Shown here: positions 40,344 through 49,754 of the stretch, piece by piece
Layout: the number at the start of each line of letters is the position of its first letter
How positions within the stretch are numbered: the first letter of the stretch is position 1
Notes under the pieces: generated by a model
Told to the model about the DNA's origin: nothing
Database searches by the model: none
The model's input: only the letters and a program-made list of their open reading frames with translations
Source of the DNA: Cytobacillus gottheilii
Lineage (GTDB): Bacteria > Bacillota > Bacilli > Bacillales > Cytobacillaceae
DNA length: 64,000 nt
Direction of reading: 5' to 3'
NCBI RefSeq assembly: GCF_001636345.1
Contig: NZ_KV440945.1
Location: 32,330 to 96,329, forward strand
Made by a program: the position numbers and the translations under genes

Positions 40344-40372
40344 ATATTACTAAATGTATTATTGTTTGTCAA
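40344..40372 (-). promoter_or_regulatory. Promoter of rplJ-rplL
   Basis: TTGACA (40367-40372), 17-bp spacer, TAATAT (40344-40349) on the minus strand, between rplA and the L10 leader. Confidence 0.85.
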
Positions 40373-40398
40373 ATCCTTTTTTATCCAAGTCCGTAAAC

Positions 40399-41097
40399 TT
40401 ATTTAACTGTTACAGAAGATGGATCTACTTTAACACCAGGGCCCATTGTTGAAGTAACAGAAACGTTCTTCATGTATGTGCCTTTAGCAGCAGAAGGTTT
40501 AACTTTAAGCATAGTATCGAAAATTGTGTTGAAGTTCTCAACAAGTTTAGCATCTTCAAAAGATACTTTTCCGATTGGAACGTGGATGTTTCCATCTCTA
40601 TCAACACGGTATTCAACTTTACCAGCTTTAATTTCATTTACCGCTTTTTCAACGTCAAATGTTACTGTGCCAGTTTTAGGGTTTGGCATTAAGCCTTTAG
40701 GTCCTAATACACGTCCAAGTTTACCAACTTCACCCATCATGTCTGGAGTTGCAACGATTACGTCGAACTCGAACCAGCCTTGTTGGATTTTGTTGATGAA
40801 TTCAGCATCGCCAACATAATCTGCACCAGCAGCTTCTGCTTCTTTTGCTTTTTCACCTTTAGCGAAAACTAAAACGCGTTGAGTTTTACCAGTTCCGTTT
40901 GGAAGCACAACTGCTCCACGGATTTGCTGGTCAGCTTTCTTAGGATCTACGCCTAAACGGAATGCCACTTCAACAGTTGCATCAAATTTAGTAAAGTTTG
41001 TTTTTTTAACAAGCTCGATTGCTTCAACAACCGGGTATGCTTTAGTGTTATCTACAAGCTTCGCAGCTTCGATAAACTTTTTACCTTTTTTAGCCAT
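40399..41097 (-). CDS. rplA: 50S ribosomal protein uL1
   Basis: 232 residues. Two-domain L1 with the signature [21 protein letters not shown] and the hinge region [28 protein letters not shown]. It forms the mobile L1 stalk that escorts E-site tRNA. It lies 166 nt behind rplK, and the spacer holds two strong stems. L1 is a known translational repressor in several bacteria; a binding site here is unproven. Confidence 0.98.
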   Translation of the reverse strand: MAKKGKKFIEAAKLVDNTKAYPVVEAIELVKKTNFTKFDATVEVAFRLGVDPKKADQQIRGAVVLPNGTGKTQRVLVFAKGEKAKEAEAAGADYVGDAEFINKIQQGWFEFDVIVATPDMMGEVGKLGRVLGPKGLMPNPKTGTVTFDVEKAVNEIKAGKVEYRVDRDGNIHVPIGKVSFEDAKLVENFNTIFDTMLKVKPSAAKGTYMKNVSVTSTMGPGVKVDPSSVTVK

Positions 41098-41154
41098 TTT
41101 AATATTTCCTCCTATATTGTGGTTTTAGCGGAATAACCTCCCACGTGACGAAAC

Positions 41155-41244
41155 AGCTTTCTCTTAGAAGAAAGCGTCTGGACAACTTATAAAGCGTCCG
41201 CACTAATAAAGGTTGCGCGTGAATCCAAATTCAGCGTCGCAACC
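41155..41244 (-). promoter_or_regulatory. Structured rplK-rplA spacer
   Basis: Two hairpins: GGTTGCG/CGCAACC with an inner GTGAAT/ATTCAGC-like stem (41211-41244), and GCTTTCTT/GAGAAAGC (about 41157-41175). The first lies 20 nt past rplK and is followed by UUUAUU on the minus strand, so it may be a weak attenuator or an RNA-binding site for L1. Confidence 0.45.
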
Positions 41245-41263
41245 TCATCAATTACAGCAGGGA

Positions 41264-41689
41264 TTAGTCTTCGATAACAATACCCATGCTGCGTGCAGTA
41301 CCTTCAACCATACGCATTGCAGCTTCAACACTTGCAGCGTTTAGATCAGGCATTTTTGTTTCAGCAATCTCGCGTACCTTGTCACGCTTGACTGTTGCTA
41401 CTTTATTACGGTTTGGTTCACCAGAACCAGACTCAATTCCAGCAGCCTTCTTAAGAAGAACAGCAGCAGGCGGAGTTTTCGTAATAAATGTAAATGAACG
41501 GTCTTCAAACACCGTGATTTCAACAGGAATGATTAAGCCAGCCTGTTCAGCTGTACGAGCGTTAAACTCTTTACAGAATCCCATGATATTAACACCGGCT
41601 TGACCAAGTGCAGGACCTACCGGCGGTGCTGGATTCGCTTTACCTGCAGGAATTTGCAACTTAACAAGTTTGATTACTTTTTTAGCCAC
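41264..41689 (-). CDS. rplK: 50S ribosomal protein uL11
   Basis: 141 residues from GTG at 41689 (read [25 protein letters not shown]), 8 nt after GGAGGT. B. subtilis rplK also uses this GTG. The N-terminal proline-rich thiostrepton-binding region and the C-terminal 23S GTPase-centre-binding domain ([25 protein letters not shown]) are complete. L11 is needed for RelA activation by stalled ribosomes. Confidence 0.97.
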   Translation of the reverse strand: MAKKVIKLVKLQIPAGKANPAPPVGPALGQAGVNIMGFCKEFNARTAEQAGLIIPVEITVFEDRSFTFITKTPPAAVLLKKAAGIESGSGEPNRNKVATVKRDKVREIAETKMPDLNAASVEAAMRMVEGTARSMGIVIED

Positions 41690-41819
41690 GAGACACACCT
41701 CCTTAAAGTCCGTGATGTGGTAATAGGGAATAAACCCTCCCACTCAACTCATATTCTTTATATTAAGATAAAGAACTAACAATTGTCCGGTCTCGTTCCG
41801 AGACATACTGACCTTTGAA

Positions 41820-41848
41820 ATTCTACCACTTTCCGAAACTGATTTCAA
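41820..41848 (-). promoter_or_regulatory. Promoter of rplK-rplA
   Basis: TTGAAA (41843-41848), 17-bp spacer, TAGAAT (41820-41825) on the minus strand. A perfect GTCTCG/CGAGAC hairpin (41790-41804) follows within the leader. Confidence 0.75.
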
Positions 41849-41946
41849 GTTTTTTTGAAAATATATGAAGTTACTCATCAGCACAAGGTTCTAAAAACAA
41901 GGAAAAATGCCTTTTTCTTTCTTAAAAACCCGCAGAAACGCTCAAC

Positions 41947-42480
41947 TTAAATTTTTTCAATTTGAGAAAAATCAAGTTCGACTGGAGTGTCACGGCCAAA
42001 CATGTTAACAAGCACTTTAATTTTCGCTTTATCTTTATCAATTTCTTCGATCGTACCTGTAAAGTTAGCAAAAGGACCTTCTTGAACTTGTACCGTTTCA
42101 CCAAGCTCAAAGTTAACATCAACTCGTTTTTCGTCCACACCCATGCGCTTAAGGATGACCTGAACTTCTTCCGGCAGCAGCGGGGTTGGTTTTGACCCTG
42201 AGCCTGCAGAACCTACGAAGCCTGTTACACCTGGTGTATTTCTGACAACATACCAAGAGTCATCAGTCATGACAATTTCCACCAGAACATACCCAGGGAA
42301 CACCTTGCGTTTAACAACCTTCTTTTTTCCGTTTTTAAAATCTGTTTCTTCTTCCTCTGGAACAACAACTCTGAAGATCTTGTCTTGCATCCCCATCGAT
42401 TCTACCCGTTTTTCCAAATTTGCTTTTACTTTATTCTCATAGCCAGAGTACGTATGAACAACATACCAATTCTTTTCCAT
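41947..42480 (-). CDS. nusG: Transcription elongation/pausing factor NusG
   Basis: 177 residues. NGN domain MEKNWYVVHTYSGYENKVKANLEKRV through VRNTPGVTGFVG (about 1-115), then KOW domain with VQVQEGPFANFTGTIEEIDKDKAKIKVLVNMFGRDTPVELDF. It binds RNA polymerase and stimulates pausing at T-rich non-template sites in Bacillus. Separated from secE by about 200 nt that contain a promoter and a terminator. Confidence 0.98.
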   Translation of the reverse strand: MEKNWYVVHTYSGYENKVKANLEKRVESMGMQDKIFRVVVPEEEETDFKNGKKKVVKRKVFPGYVLVEIVMTDDSWYVVRNTPGVTGFVGSAGSGSKPTPLLPEEVQVILKRMGVDEKRVDVNFELGETVQVQEGPFANFTGTIEEIDKDKAKIKVLVNMFGRDTPVELDFSQIEKI

Positions 42481-42610
42481 TCAAGAGGACTTGTTCGTCC
42501 TTCCCTCCCTGTAATTTCATAATTTTATTTCACAATCTTCAGCCTGCGATTGTTTGTAAACAAGTAGATGATACTGATTCCATCTCTTCGCATATCATTT
42601 TTTGACCAAA

Positions 42611-42634
42611 TGAAAAAACCCGTTTCCGGGCTTC
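42611..42634 (-). terminator. Terminator between secE and nusG
   Basis: AGCCCG pairs with CGGGTT around GAAA, followed by UUUUUUC on the minus strand. It sits only about 20 nt beyond the predicted start site of the promoter at 42661-42669, so it may end secE transcripts and also trap that promoter's transcripts. Confidence 0.8.
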
Positions 42635-42660
42635 TGCGAATTTGACCTGTATTATTTTCC

Positions 42661-42669
42661 ATTATACCA
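42661..42669 (-). promoter_or_regulatory. Extended -10 promoter upstream of nusG
   Basis: TGGTATAAT on the minus strand (TATAAT at 42661-42666). The -35 side is weak: TTGAAT is at 19 bp, overlapping the end of secE. A terminator follows at once. Confidence 0.5.
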
Positions 42670-42683
42670 TGGAATCACAGGGG

Positions 42684-42866
42684 TTATTCAAGAATTAAAC
42701 GAATCAATTCGGAAATTCCAAGATCAAGCACAGCGAAAAACACAGAAAAGAACACAACAACTGATAATACAGTAACTGTATACTTCGTTAATTCTTTGCG
42801 TTTTGGCCAGCTGACCTTTTTCATTTCCCGTCCAACTTCACGGAAAAAATTCACGATGCGTTGCAT
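42684..42866 (-). CDS. secE: Protein translocase subunit SecE
   Basis: 60 residues with one C-terminal transmembrane helix (about 31-55, VTVLSVVVFFSVFFAVLDLGI) and the amphipathic segment FFREVGREMKKVSWPKRKEL that clamps SecY. It is the short single-span form usual in Firmicutes. Between rpmG and nusG as in B. subtilis. Confidence 0.96.
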   Translation of the reverse strand: MQRIVNFFREVGREMKKVSWPKRKELTKYTVTVLSVVVFFSVFFAVLDLGISELIRLILE

Positions 42867-43050
42867 TTCGTAACCCCCAACTTCAAGAGATATATCCTAA
42901 AAGCCCACATTAATGTGCTATTTATTCTAAGATCAAATAAGTAATCCTACCTAAAAAAGGCGTAAACAGAGGCTTTGCTGTACTTATCTTCCAAATGACT
43001 TGTCCTAAAAATGGAATCATTCTTGTATAAGTTACTGCACATTTCTACGC

Positions 43051-43194
43051 TTACTTTGTTTCTCGATGTACTGTATGAGCACTGCATGTGCTGCAAAACT
43101 TCTTGAATTCCAGCCTTGTTCCATCTTTGCTTGCAGACGTCGAATAGTTTCTCTTTCCGCACTGTGAACACGCTAAAACGGCTTTTTTCTGCAT
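43051..43194 (-). CDS. rpmG: 50S ribosomal protein bL33 (zinc-binding form)
   Basis: 47 residues from ATG at 43194, too short for usual ORF cutoffs: [20 protein letters not shown] followed by a tail ending HTVHRETK. Zinc ligands C9, C12, C34 and C37 are present, so this is a zinc-binding (C+) bL33 at the rpmGB position of B. subtilis (sigH-rpmG-secE-nusG). GGTGGAG precedes the start. Confidence 0.95.
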   Translation of the reverse strand: MQKKAVLACSQCGKRNYSTSASKDGTRLEFKKFCSTCSAHTVHRETK

Positions 43195-43284
43195 AGTCTC
43201 CACCTGCTACACTTTCATTTACGTCTTTAAAACTGTACCATGGGCGACAAATGATGTCAATAACTGCAAAATTCTAAATTATAT

Positions 43285-43941
43285 TTACAAGGAAAACTCT
43301 CGAACTTCCAAATAGCGCTCCAGCTTGCGTTTAACTCGCTGCAGTGCATTGTCGATGGACTTAACATGACGATTTAATTCTTCAGATATTTCCTGATAAG
43401 ACTGCCCATCCAAATAAAGAGCAAGAACCTTTCGTTCCAAGTCACTTAGCAGCTCGGACATTTTGACTTCAATTTGGTCAAACTCCTCCTGGTTGATGAT
43501 CAGTTCCTCCGGGTCCATCACCTTTGCGCCAGAAATGACGTCCATCAGCGTTCTGTCTGATTCCTCATCATAAATAGGCTTGTCCAAAGATACGTATGAG
43601 TTTAAAGGGATATGTTTTTGTCGTGTGGCTGTTTTGATTGCGGTAATAATTTGTCTGGTAATACATAGTTCTGCAAATGCTTTGAAAGAAGATAATTTGT
43701 CGCCTTTATAATCACGGATCGCTTTATAAAGACCAATCATTCCTTCCTGTACAATATCTTCCTTATCTGCACCAATCAAAAAATAGGACCTTGCCTTTGC
43801 TCTTACAAAGTTGCGATACTTATGAATCAAGTAATCTAACGCTTGACTCTCACCCTTATGCACCAATTCAATCAGCTCTTCATCCTCAAGCTCCAAAAAG
43901 GCAATGTTGTTATCATCATTCGTCTTGAAGTCAGTACTCAC
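43285..43941 (-). CDS. sigH: RNA polymerase sigma factor SigH
   Basis: 218 residues from GTG at 43941, 7 nt after GGAGG; the frame is open 65 codons further upstream into yacP but similarity to SigH starts at this GTG. Region 2 LIHKYRNFVRAKARSYFLIGADKEDIVQEGMIGLYKAIRDY is almost identical to B. subtilis SigH, as is region 4 LDGQSYQEISEELNRHVKSIDNALQR. It directs early stationary-phase and sporulation-entry genes. Ecological role is inferred. Confidence 0.97.
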   Translation of the reverse strand: MSTDFKTNDDNNIAFLELEDEELIELVHKGESQALDYLIHKYRNFVRAKARSYFLIGADKEDIVQEGMIGLYKAIRDYKGDKLSSFKAFAELCITRQIITAIKTATRQKHIPLNSYVSLDKPIYDEESDRTLMDVISGAKVMDPEELIINQEEFDQIEVKMSELLSDLERKVLALYLDGQSYQEISEELNRHVKSIDNALQRVKRKLERYLEVREFSL

Positions 43942-44011
43942 TAAGATCCCTCCGACCGTACAAGCATGGATAGAAATATTATACAGTACATTTTTTTCAA
44001 GCGTCAACCGC

Positions 44012-44521
44012 TCATTCCTTCCCTCGGCGCCATTTTTCAAAAATTTCTGCCACTTCATCCGGGAGAGCAATTTTAGAAGACGGTCTTTTCTCTTGGATTT
44101 TTTTGACCTTTTTTTGAATTTTACCTTCAATGACATTCATCTCATTGAGCAGCTCACGGGCTGACTTCCGTAAAGCGCCTTGGCCAAAAATCACCCATTG
44201 CTCCGTATAATCAGAAGTAGCCACATGAATTTGCGTCCGGATGTTATTCAGGTCACTCGCAAGCTTTTCAATTCGTTCATCTGCCGATTCATTATTCCGC
44301 GTGAAAATAACTTCCACTTTATAGTTTTTATACTTTTTTTCCGTTCCTTTTACAAAATGCGCATCAAACACGATAATGACACGAAATCCAGTATACCCTT
44401 GATATTCAGCCATTTTTTCCACTAGCCTGTCCCTGGCCGAAGCTAAATCCTTCTTTTTAAGCTCATCAAGCTCTGGCCAGGCGCCAATTATGTTATAGCC
44501 GTCTACAATCAAAATATCCAT
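44012..44521 (-). CDS. rae1: NYN-domain endoribonuclease Rae1 (YacP)
   Basis: 169 residues, PIN-like NYN domain: catalytic acidic residues in ILIVDGYNIIGAW (D7) and IIVFDAHFV (about D51), plus TRNNESADERIEKL and VATSDYTEQ. In B. subtilis Rae1 cleaves mRNA in the ribosomal A site. The ATG overlaps the rlmB stop by one base. C-terminal basic coiled region (about 130-169). Confidence 0.92.
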   Translation of the reverse strand: MDILIVDGYNIIGAWPELDELKKKDLASARDRLVEKMAEYQGYTGFRVIIVFDAHFVKGTEKKYKNYKVEVIFTRNNESADERIEKLASDLNNIRTQIHVATSDYTEQWVIFGQGALRKSARELLNEMNVIEGKIQKKVKKIQEKRPSSKIALPDEVAEIFEKWRRGKE

Positions 44522-45264
44522 TATCGTACATCAGGATTACGTTTCCTGTATACCTCATACATAAGCAGTGCTGCAGCAACAGATGCATTCAAAGATGTTA
44601 CATGTCCAGCCATCGGTAAACTCAGCAAAAAGTCACATTTGTCTTTAATCAGCCTGCCCATTCCCTTTCCTTCACTTCCGATTACTAAACCCAGCGGCAT
44701 GGTTCCATCAAATTGTCTGTAGTCTTGTTTGCCGGATGCGTCTGTTCCTGCAATCCATACACCGCGTTCTTTCAATTCATCGATCGTTCTTGCCATATTG
44801 GTCACACGCACCACTGGTATATGCTCAATGGCTCCCGTTGATGCTTTCGCTACAGTTGCCGTCAGCCCTACCGCTCTTCTTTTCGGAATGATAATACCAT
44901 GTGCTCCAGCAGCATCAGCTGTTCGCATAATTGATCCAAGATTATGTGGGTCTTCAATTTCATCTAGCAGCAGGAAGAAAGGATCTTCATTTCTTTCTTC
45001 AGCACGAGCAAATAGCTCGTCCACCTCTGCATACTGATAAGCTGCTACAGCCGCTACAACTCCTTGATGTGTTCCTTCAACAAGCTGATCCAGCTTCTTT
45101 TTCGGTACAAATTGAACAAGCACGCCATTTGTTTTCGCTAAACCGATCACTTGCTGCATCTGGCCGCTTTGGGAACCTTCAGCTATAAAAATTTTGTTAA
45201 TATCCCGGTCCGATTTTAACGCTTCTATAACCGGGTTTTTACCAATGATAAAATCCTGACTCAT
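44521..45264 (-). CDS. rlmB: 23S rRNA 2'-O-methyltransferase RlmB (SpoU/TrmH family)
   Basis: 247 residues. N-terminal L30e-like substrate-binding domain (about 1-75) and SPOUT domain with motif 1 NLGSIMRTADAAGAHG, motif 2 GLVIGSEGKGMGRL and motif 3 LPMAGHVTSLNASVAAALLMYE that makes the SAM-binding knot. Family members methylate G2251 of 23S rRNA; the exact site in Bacillus is assumed. It lies one base past the mrnC stop. Confidence 0.93.
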   Translation of the reverse strand: MSQDFIIGKNPVIEALKSDRDINKIFIAEGSQSGQMQQVIGLAKTNGVLVQFVPKKKLDQLVEGTHQGVVAAVAAYQYAEVDELFARAEERNEDPFFLLLDEIEDPHNLGSIMRTADAAGAHGIIIPKRRAVGLTATVAKASTGAIEHIPVVRVTNMARTIDELKERGVWIAGTDASGKQDYRQFDGTMPLGLVIGSEGKGMGRLIKDKCDFLLSLPMAGHVTSLNASVAAALLMYEVYRKRNPDVR

Positions 45265-45265
45265 T

Positions 45266-45685
45266 CTATTTGCCTCCTTCCTTAAGTTCGACGGAGCGGA
45301 ATGCGGCTTGTATTAATTCCTCAAGCCGCTGCTCTCTGTCTGCTAAATATAAATAACCGATCAGCGCTTCAAACGCTGTACTGTAACGGTAGGTTTGAAC
45401 GTCGGTGTTTTTAGGAATGGTTCCTGACTTAGCGTTCCTTCCTCTTCTCACAACTGCTTCCTCTTCTTCTGAAAGCAGGCCTTCATTTAGAAAACCATGT
45501 ATGACCTGAGCTTGCGCTTTTGCTGACACATATCGTGTGCCTTCTTTATGAAGCTGATGCGGTCTTACTTTTCCGCTTTGCAAAAGGTGCCTTCTTACAT
45601 ATATCTCATAAACAGCATCTCCCATATAGGCAAGCGCAAGACTATTTAATTGTTTTTCATCTATTTTTTCACTGTAGCTGAGCAT
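45266..45685 (-). CDS. mrnC: Mini-ribonuclease III
   Basis: 139 residues from ATG at 45685 with AGAGG upstream, 4 nt after the cysS stop; the frame reaches TTG at 45730 without a ribosome site. It is an RNase III catalytic domain without the ds[23 protein letters not shown] with the catalytic D, and [26 protein letters not shown] with the second acidic site. It matures 23S rRNA ends in B. subtilis. Confidence 0.95.
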   Translation of the reverse strand: MLSYSEKIDEKQLNSLALAYMGDAVYEIYVRRHLLQSGKVRPHQLHKEGTRYVSAKAQAQVIHGFLNEGLLSEEEEAVVRRGRNAKSGTIPKNTDVQTYRYSTAFEALIGYLYLADREQRLEELIQAAFRSVELKEGGK

Positions 45686-45689
45686 TTGT

Positions 45690-47093
45690 TCAGCCTCTCT
45701 TCCATCTGGTTCCTTGAGCAGTATCCTCAAGAATGATATTCATTTCCTTTAGCTTGTCGCGAATATCGTCTGCCAGCTGGAAATTACGGTCTTTTCTTGC
45801 TTGAATTCTCTGTTCCAGCAATTGTTCAATTTCCTCATCAAGCAGTTCTTCTTGTTCCTTTTCAAGTGAAAGCCCTAGAACGGAGAATAAATCTTCAAAC
45901 TCCTTTAAAAATGCTTCAATTACAGCTGCAGAAGTATTTTTCTCCATTAGATAATAGTTAGCAAGCTTAGAAAGTTCAAATAGAACAGATATAGCATTTG
46001 CAGTATTAAAATCATCGTCCATTGCATTAATGAATTCTTCATGATGCTGACTGATCTTTTGCAGCCATTCTTCATTGTGGTCTGTCAGTTCCGCACTTGC
46101 CTGTTTGCGGTGCTTTAAGTTTTCATATGAAGTACGGATGCGTTCTAATCCAACTCTTGTGTTTTCGAGAAGTTCATCGTTGTAATTAATTGGATTGCGG
46201 TAGTGAACGGAAAGCATAAAAAATCTTAATACTTGCGGATCATGCTTCTTAATAATATCGTGCACAAGGACAAAGTTACCTAATGACTTCGACATCTTTT
46301 CATTATCAATATTAATATAGCCATTATGCATCCAGTAGCGCGCGAAGGTCTTTCCTGTTAAAGCCTCCGATTGTGCGATTTCATTCTCATGATGCGGGAA
46401 AGAAAGATCTTGGCCGCCAGCATGAATATCAATCGTATCACCCAGGTATTTTTTCGCCATTGCCGAGCACTCGATATGCCAGCCTGGACGTCCTTGCCCC
46501 CAAGGACTATCCCACTTGATTTCCCCTTCTTTGGCTGATTTCCACAAAACAAAATCCAGTGCATCTTGCTTCTTTTCACCAATTGCAATCCGAGCACCAA
46601 CTCGAAGTTCATCTATCGACTGATGTGAAAGCTTTCCATACCCATCAAATTTTCGTGTATGGAAGTATACATCTCCTTCTGACTCATATGCATAGCCCTT
46701 ATCAATTAACGTTTGAATAAACTCAATGATAATATCCATGCTTTCAGTTACACGCGGGTGAACATCTGCTCGTTTGCACCCTAGAGCTGTTACATCTTCA
46801 AAATACGCATCGATAAAACGCTCCGCAATTTGCGGCACTTCTTCACCCAATTCTTTCGCTGTACGAATTAACTTGTCGTCAACATCTGTGAAATTTGAAA
46901 CATAGTGTACATCGTAGCCTCTATATGTTAAATAATTTCTTACTGTATCAAATACAATTGGCGGACGGGCGTTCCCTATATGAATATAGTTATAAACCGT
47001 CGGTCCGCATACATACATTTTCACTTTCCCTTCCTCTAAAGGAATAAACGGTTCTTTTTTTCTTGTCAGTGTATTATAAAGCTGAATAGCCAT
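45690..47093 (-). CDS. cysS: Cysteinyl-tRNA synthetase
   Basis: 467 residues. HIGN at 38-41, KMSKS loop near 266 ([11 protein letters not shown]), zinc ligand C29 and GWHIECSAM, and the C-terminal DALR/anticodon region ending [13 protein letters not shown]. Expressed from the cysteine T-box with cysE; its ATG overlaps the cysE stop by one base. Charging tRNA-Cys with this enzyme closes the T-box feedback. Confidence 0.98.
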   Translation of the reverse strand: MAIQLYNTLTRKKEPFIPLEEGKVKMYVCGPTVYNYIHIGNARPPIVFDTVRNYLTYRGYDVHYVSNFTDVDDKLIRTAKELGEEVPQIAERFIDAYFEDVTALGCKRADVHPRVTESMDIIIEFIQTLIDKGYAYESEGDVYFHTRKFDGYGKLSHQSIDELRVGARIAIGEKKQDALDFVLWKSAKEGEIKWDSPWGQGRPGWHIECSAMAKKYLGDTIDIHAGGQDLSFPHHENEIAQSEALTGKTFARYWMHNGYINIDNEKMSKSLGNFVLVHDIIKKHDPQVLRFFMLSVHYRNPINYNDELLENTRVGLERIRTSYENLKHRKQASAELTDHNEEWLQKISQHHEEFINAMDDDFNTANAISVLFELSKLANYYLMEKNTSAAVIEAFLKEFEDLFSVLGLSLEKEQEELLDEEIEQLLEQRIQARKDRNFQLADDIRDKLKEMNIILEDTAQGTRWKRG

Positions 47094-47740
47094 TATACTT
47101 TGCTCCTTTCTTTCTTTAACAACTCTAACTCATTTTTCAAGGCTAGAAGTTCCTCATCTATTTCTTTCATACGATCAAACAGTGGATCCGGCAAATCAGT
47201 GTGATTTAAATCCTTGATCTTCACACCATCCTGTACCTTCACTCGTCCCGGAATCCCAACAACAGTTGAATTAGGAGGGACATCGTGAAGCACCACTGAG
47301 CCGGCGCCGATTTTTGCATTTTCCCCTATTGTAATCGAACCCAGCACTTTAGCTCCTGTCGCAATAAGGGCATTATCCAAGATGGTCGGATGCCGCTTGC
47401 CTTTTTCCTTACCTGTTCCGCCTAATGTTACTCCTTGGAAAACTGTTACATTATCTCCAATTTCACATGTTTCTCCAATAACAACACCCATCCCATGATC
47501 AATAAAGAATTTCCTTCCTATTTTTGCACCAGGATGAATTTCAATTCCGGTGAAGAACCGGCTGAGCTGTGAAATCATTCTTGCCAGGAAATAAAACCGC
47601 TTTTTATAAAACTTATGAGCAAGTCTGTGTGCCCACACAGCGTGCAAGCCAGAATACGTTAAGATGACCTCCAAACTGCTTCGTGCAGCGGGATCTTGTT
47701 CAAACACCACTCCGATGTCCTCTTTCATTCGCTTAAACAT
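47093..47740 (-). CDS. cysE: Serine O-acetyltransferase
   Basis: 215 residues from ATG at 47740 with AGGAGGGG upstream. An in-frame extension upstream lacks a ribosome site. N-terminal helical domain (about 1-65), then left-handed beta-helix of hexapeptide repeats ([45 protein letters not shown]). It makes O-acetylserine, the cysteine precursor. The short C-terminus is the Bacillus form. Confidence 0.96.
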   Translation of the reverse strand: MFKRMKEDIGVVFEQDPAARSSLEVILTYSGLHAVWAHRLAHKFYKKRFYFLARMISQLSRFFTGIEIHPGAKIGRKFFIDHGMGVVIGETCEIGDNVTVFQGVTLGGTGKEKGKRHPTILDNALIATGAKVLGSITIGENAKIGAGSVVLHDVPPNSTVVGIPGRVKVQDGVKIKDLNHTDLPDPLFDRMKEIDEELLALKNELELLKKERSKV

Positions 47741-47919
47741 AAACACCCCTCCTCTGGGCGATTTGCTTTTCTCGAATAGTATTTTCCGGGAAATATTATC
47801 CGTGAGTCTTGAAATATTGCGCGTGTAAATCAGGAAGCTGAATACTGCTGCCATCTGCTGAGGAGTAAAAGACAAACATGGAAAAACTCCCCCGCTACCA
47901 TCCCCTTGCCTTTGATCAA

Positions 47920-48204
47920 AATAAAAAACGCCCCTGTCAAATGACAGAGACGTTTTACCCGCGGTTCCACTCTGTTTAGACTAATCGATTGAACGATCAT
48001 GCCTCAACTTTAGCCTAATAACGGATAGGTTCCGCCTATATCTACAGCACTCTTTTCTAAAGAGTTATCTTATCGTTCGATACAGGGCTCAGAGGGGCAC
48101 TTCAAAAAATGAGAGGCCTGAACCACTTTCAGCCGGTGATGGTTCTCTCTAAAAAGCTTCATTTCCCTACTTTTCCTCTTCCACGCTTTAAATTGTTTTT
48201 AATT
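47920..48204 (-). promoter_or_regulatory. Cysteine T-box riboswitch for cysE-cysS
   Basis: About 285-nt leader. The conserved T-box AGAGTGGAACCGCG lies at 47960-47973. The long Stem I near its 5' end (GAACCATCACC/GTGGTTC region, about 48119-48153) carries a UGC codon at 48097-48099 in the expected specifier position, so it reads tRNA-Cys. A terminator at 47923-47955 is the off-state. Genes downstream are cysE and cysS. Confidence 0.9.
47923..47955 (-). terminator. T-box regulated terminator
   Basis: AAACGTCTCTGTCA pairs with TGACAGGGGCGTTT followed by a U-run on the minus strand. Its 5' arm follows the T-box sequence, as required for the antiterminator switch. Confidence 0.88.
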
Positions 48205-48210
48205 ATATTT

Positions 48211-48239
48211 ACTATATTACATTTTCCCCAATATGTTAA
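48211..48239 (-). promoter_or_regulatory. Promoter of the cysE-cysS T-box transcript
   Basis: TTAACA (48234-48239), 17-bp spacer, TATAGT (48211-48216). The -35 box overlaps the gltX stop codon, so cysE-cysS start separately from gltX. Confidence 0.65.
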
Positions 48240-49693
48240 CCTAAAATGCTCATGATTCTGGTTTTTACTTTTTCTTTACCTAAAAGCTCAATTGCCTGCG
48301 GCAGATCCGGACCATGTGTCTGGCCTGTTGTTGCAGAACGTATCGGCATAAATAAGTTTTTCCCTTTTTGTCCTGTCTGCTTTTGCACAGCCTTCATGGC
48401 TGCCTTAATTCCATCAGCAGCAAATGGCTCAAGCTGTTCAATTTCACCTAAAAATGCATTTAACACTTCAGGTACCTGTTCGCCTGAGAGCACTTCTTTT
48501 GCTTCGTCTTCTATATTCATTTCCTCGGTAAAAAACAGTTCAGACATTTCGACGATTTCAGCACCGAAGCTCATTTTTTCCTGGTACAAAGCAATAAGTT
48601 TTCGAACCCACTCTTGTTTCTCAGGGGAAAGCTGTTCCTCTACCTTTCCGGTTTTCACTAGATGCGGCAGAGACAGGCTGACAAGTCGATCCAGATCAAT
48701 CGTTTTCATATACTGATTGTTCAGCCATGTTAATTTTTGTTTATCAAACAGAGCTGGGGATTTAGATAGACGACTTGCGTCAAATAAATCAATAAATTGT
48801 TCTTTACTGTAGATTTCTTCTTCTCCAGCAGGCGACCATCCAAGCAGTGCAATAAAGTTAAAGAGTGCTTCAGGTAAATAGCCAAGCTCTTCATATTGCT
48901 CAATAAATTGAATGATGGACTCATCCCGCTTGCTTAATTTTTTACGGCTTTCATTAACAATTAAAGTCATATGACCAAAAACAGGAGGCTCCCAGCCTAA
49001 AGCTTCATAAATCATTAACTGCTTTGGTGTGTTTGAGATATGATCATCTCCGCGCAGAACATGCGAGATGGCCATAAGATGATCATCAACCGCTACCGCA
49101 AAATTGTATGTTGGAGTGCCATCCTTTTTCACAATAACATGATCACCAATTCCGTCTGATTCAAACGATACCTGTCCTTTTACCATGTCATCAAAAGAGT
49201 ATACAACCCCTTTTGGAACAAGGAATCGGATGCTCGGCTTTCTGCCTTCTGCTTCTAGTGCCGCTCTTTGTTCATCCGTTAGATTGCGGCACTTTCCAGA
49301 GTAAATTGGATTTTCGCCTTTTGCCATCTGTGCTTCGCGTTCTGCTTCCAGTTCTTCTTCTGTGCAGTAGCATTTATAAGCATGGCCCTTCTCCAGCAAT
49401 TCTTGAGCATATTTTTGATAAAGGTCATTTCTTTCAGACTGACGATAAGGACCATACTCGCCTTCTTTATCTACACTTTCATCCCAATCGATTCCAAGCC
49501 AATTTAAATACTTAAGCTGACTCTCTTCTCCGCCTTCGATATTACGCTTCTTATCAGTATCTTCAATGCGAATAATAAATTTCCCGCCTTGACTGCGTGC
49601 AAATAAATAATTAAATAGAGCTGTACGTGCATTTCCAATATGTAAATGTCCTGTTGGACTTGGTGCATAACGGACACGAATATTATTTGACAT
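48236..49693 (-). CDS. gltX: Glutamyl-tRNA synthetase
   Basis: 485 residues from the second of two adjacent ATGs (49693), better spaced from GGAGG. Class I motifs HIGN in [14 protein letters not shown] and KLSKR in [12 protein letters not shown]. Zinc-like C-x-C-x-Y cluster YKCYCTEEE is present. The C-terminal all-helical anticodon domain is complete. In Bacillus it is non-discriminating and also charges tRNA-Gln with Glu for GatCAB; that is family knowledge. Confidence 0.97.
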   Translation of the reverse strand: MSNNIRVRYAPSPTGHLHIGNARTALFNYLFARSQGGKFIIRIEDTDKKRNIEGGEESQLKYLNWLGIDWDESVDKEGEYGPYRQSERNDLYQKYAQELLEKGHAYKCYCTEEELEAEREAQMAKGENPIYSGKCRNLTDEQRAALEAEGRKPSIRFLVPKGVVYSFDDMVKGQVSFESDGIGDHVIVKKDGTPTYNFAVAVDDHLMAISHVLRGDDHISNTPKQLMIYEALGWEPPVFGHMTLIVNESRKKLSKRDESIIQFIEQYEELGYLPEALFNFIALLGWSPAGEEEIYSKEQFIDLFDASRLSKSPALFDKQKLTWLNNQYMKTIDLDRLVSLSLPHLVKTGKVEEQLSPEKQEWVRKLIALYQEKMSFGAEIVEMSELFFTEEMNIEDEAKEVLSGEQVPEVLNAFLGEIEQLEPFAADGIKAAMKAVQKQTGQKGKNLFMPIRSATTGQTHGPDLPQAIELLGKEKVKTRIMSILG

Positions 49694-49754
49694 CATAGTG
49701 CCTCCTTATTTTTTTACTTCATTTTCGTATTTTCTCTAAGCTGCTAATGAGCCA

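Noticed and set aside
42947..43171. 74-codon minus-strand frame
   Set aside because: It overlaps rpmG in the wrong frame; bL33 with its four zinc cysteines at 43051-43194 is the real gene.
43942..44136. N-terminal extension of sigH
   Set aside because: The extra 65 codons overlap rae1, have no Shine-Dalgarno site and do not resemble SigH; GTG 43941 has GGAGG at 7 nt.
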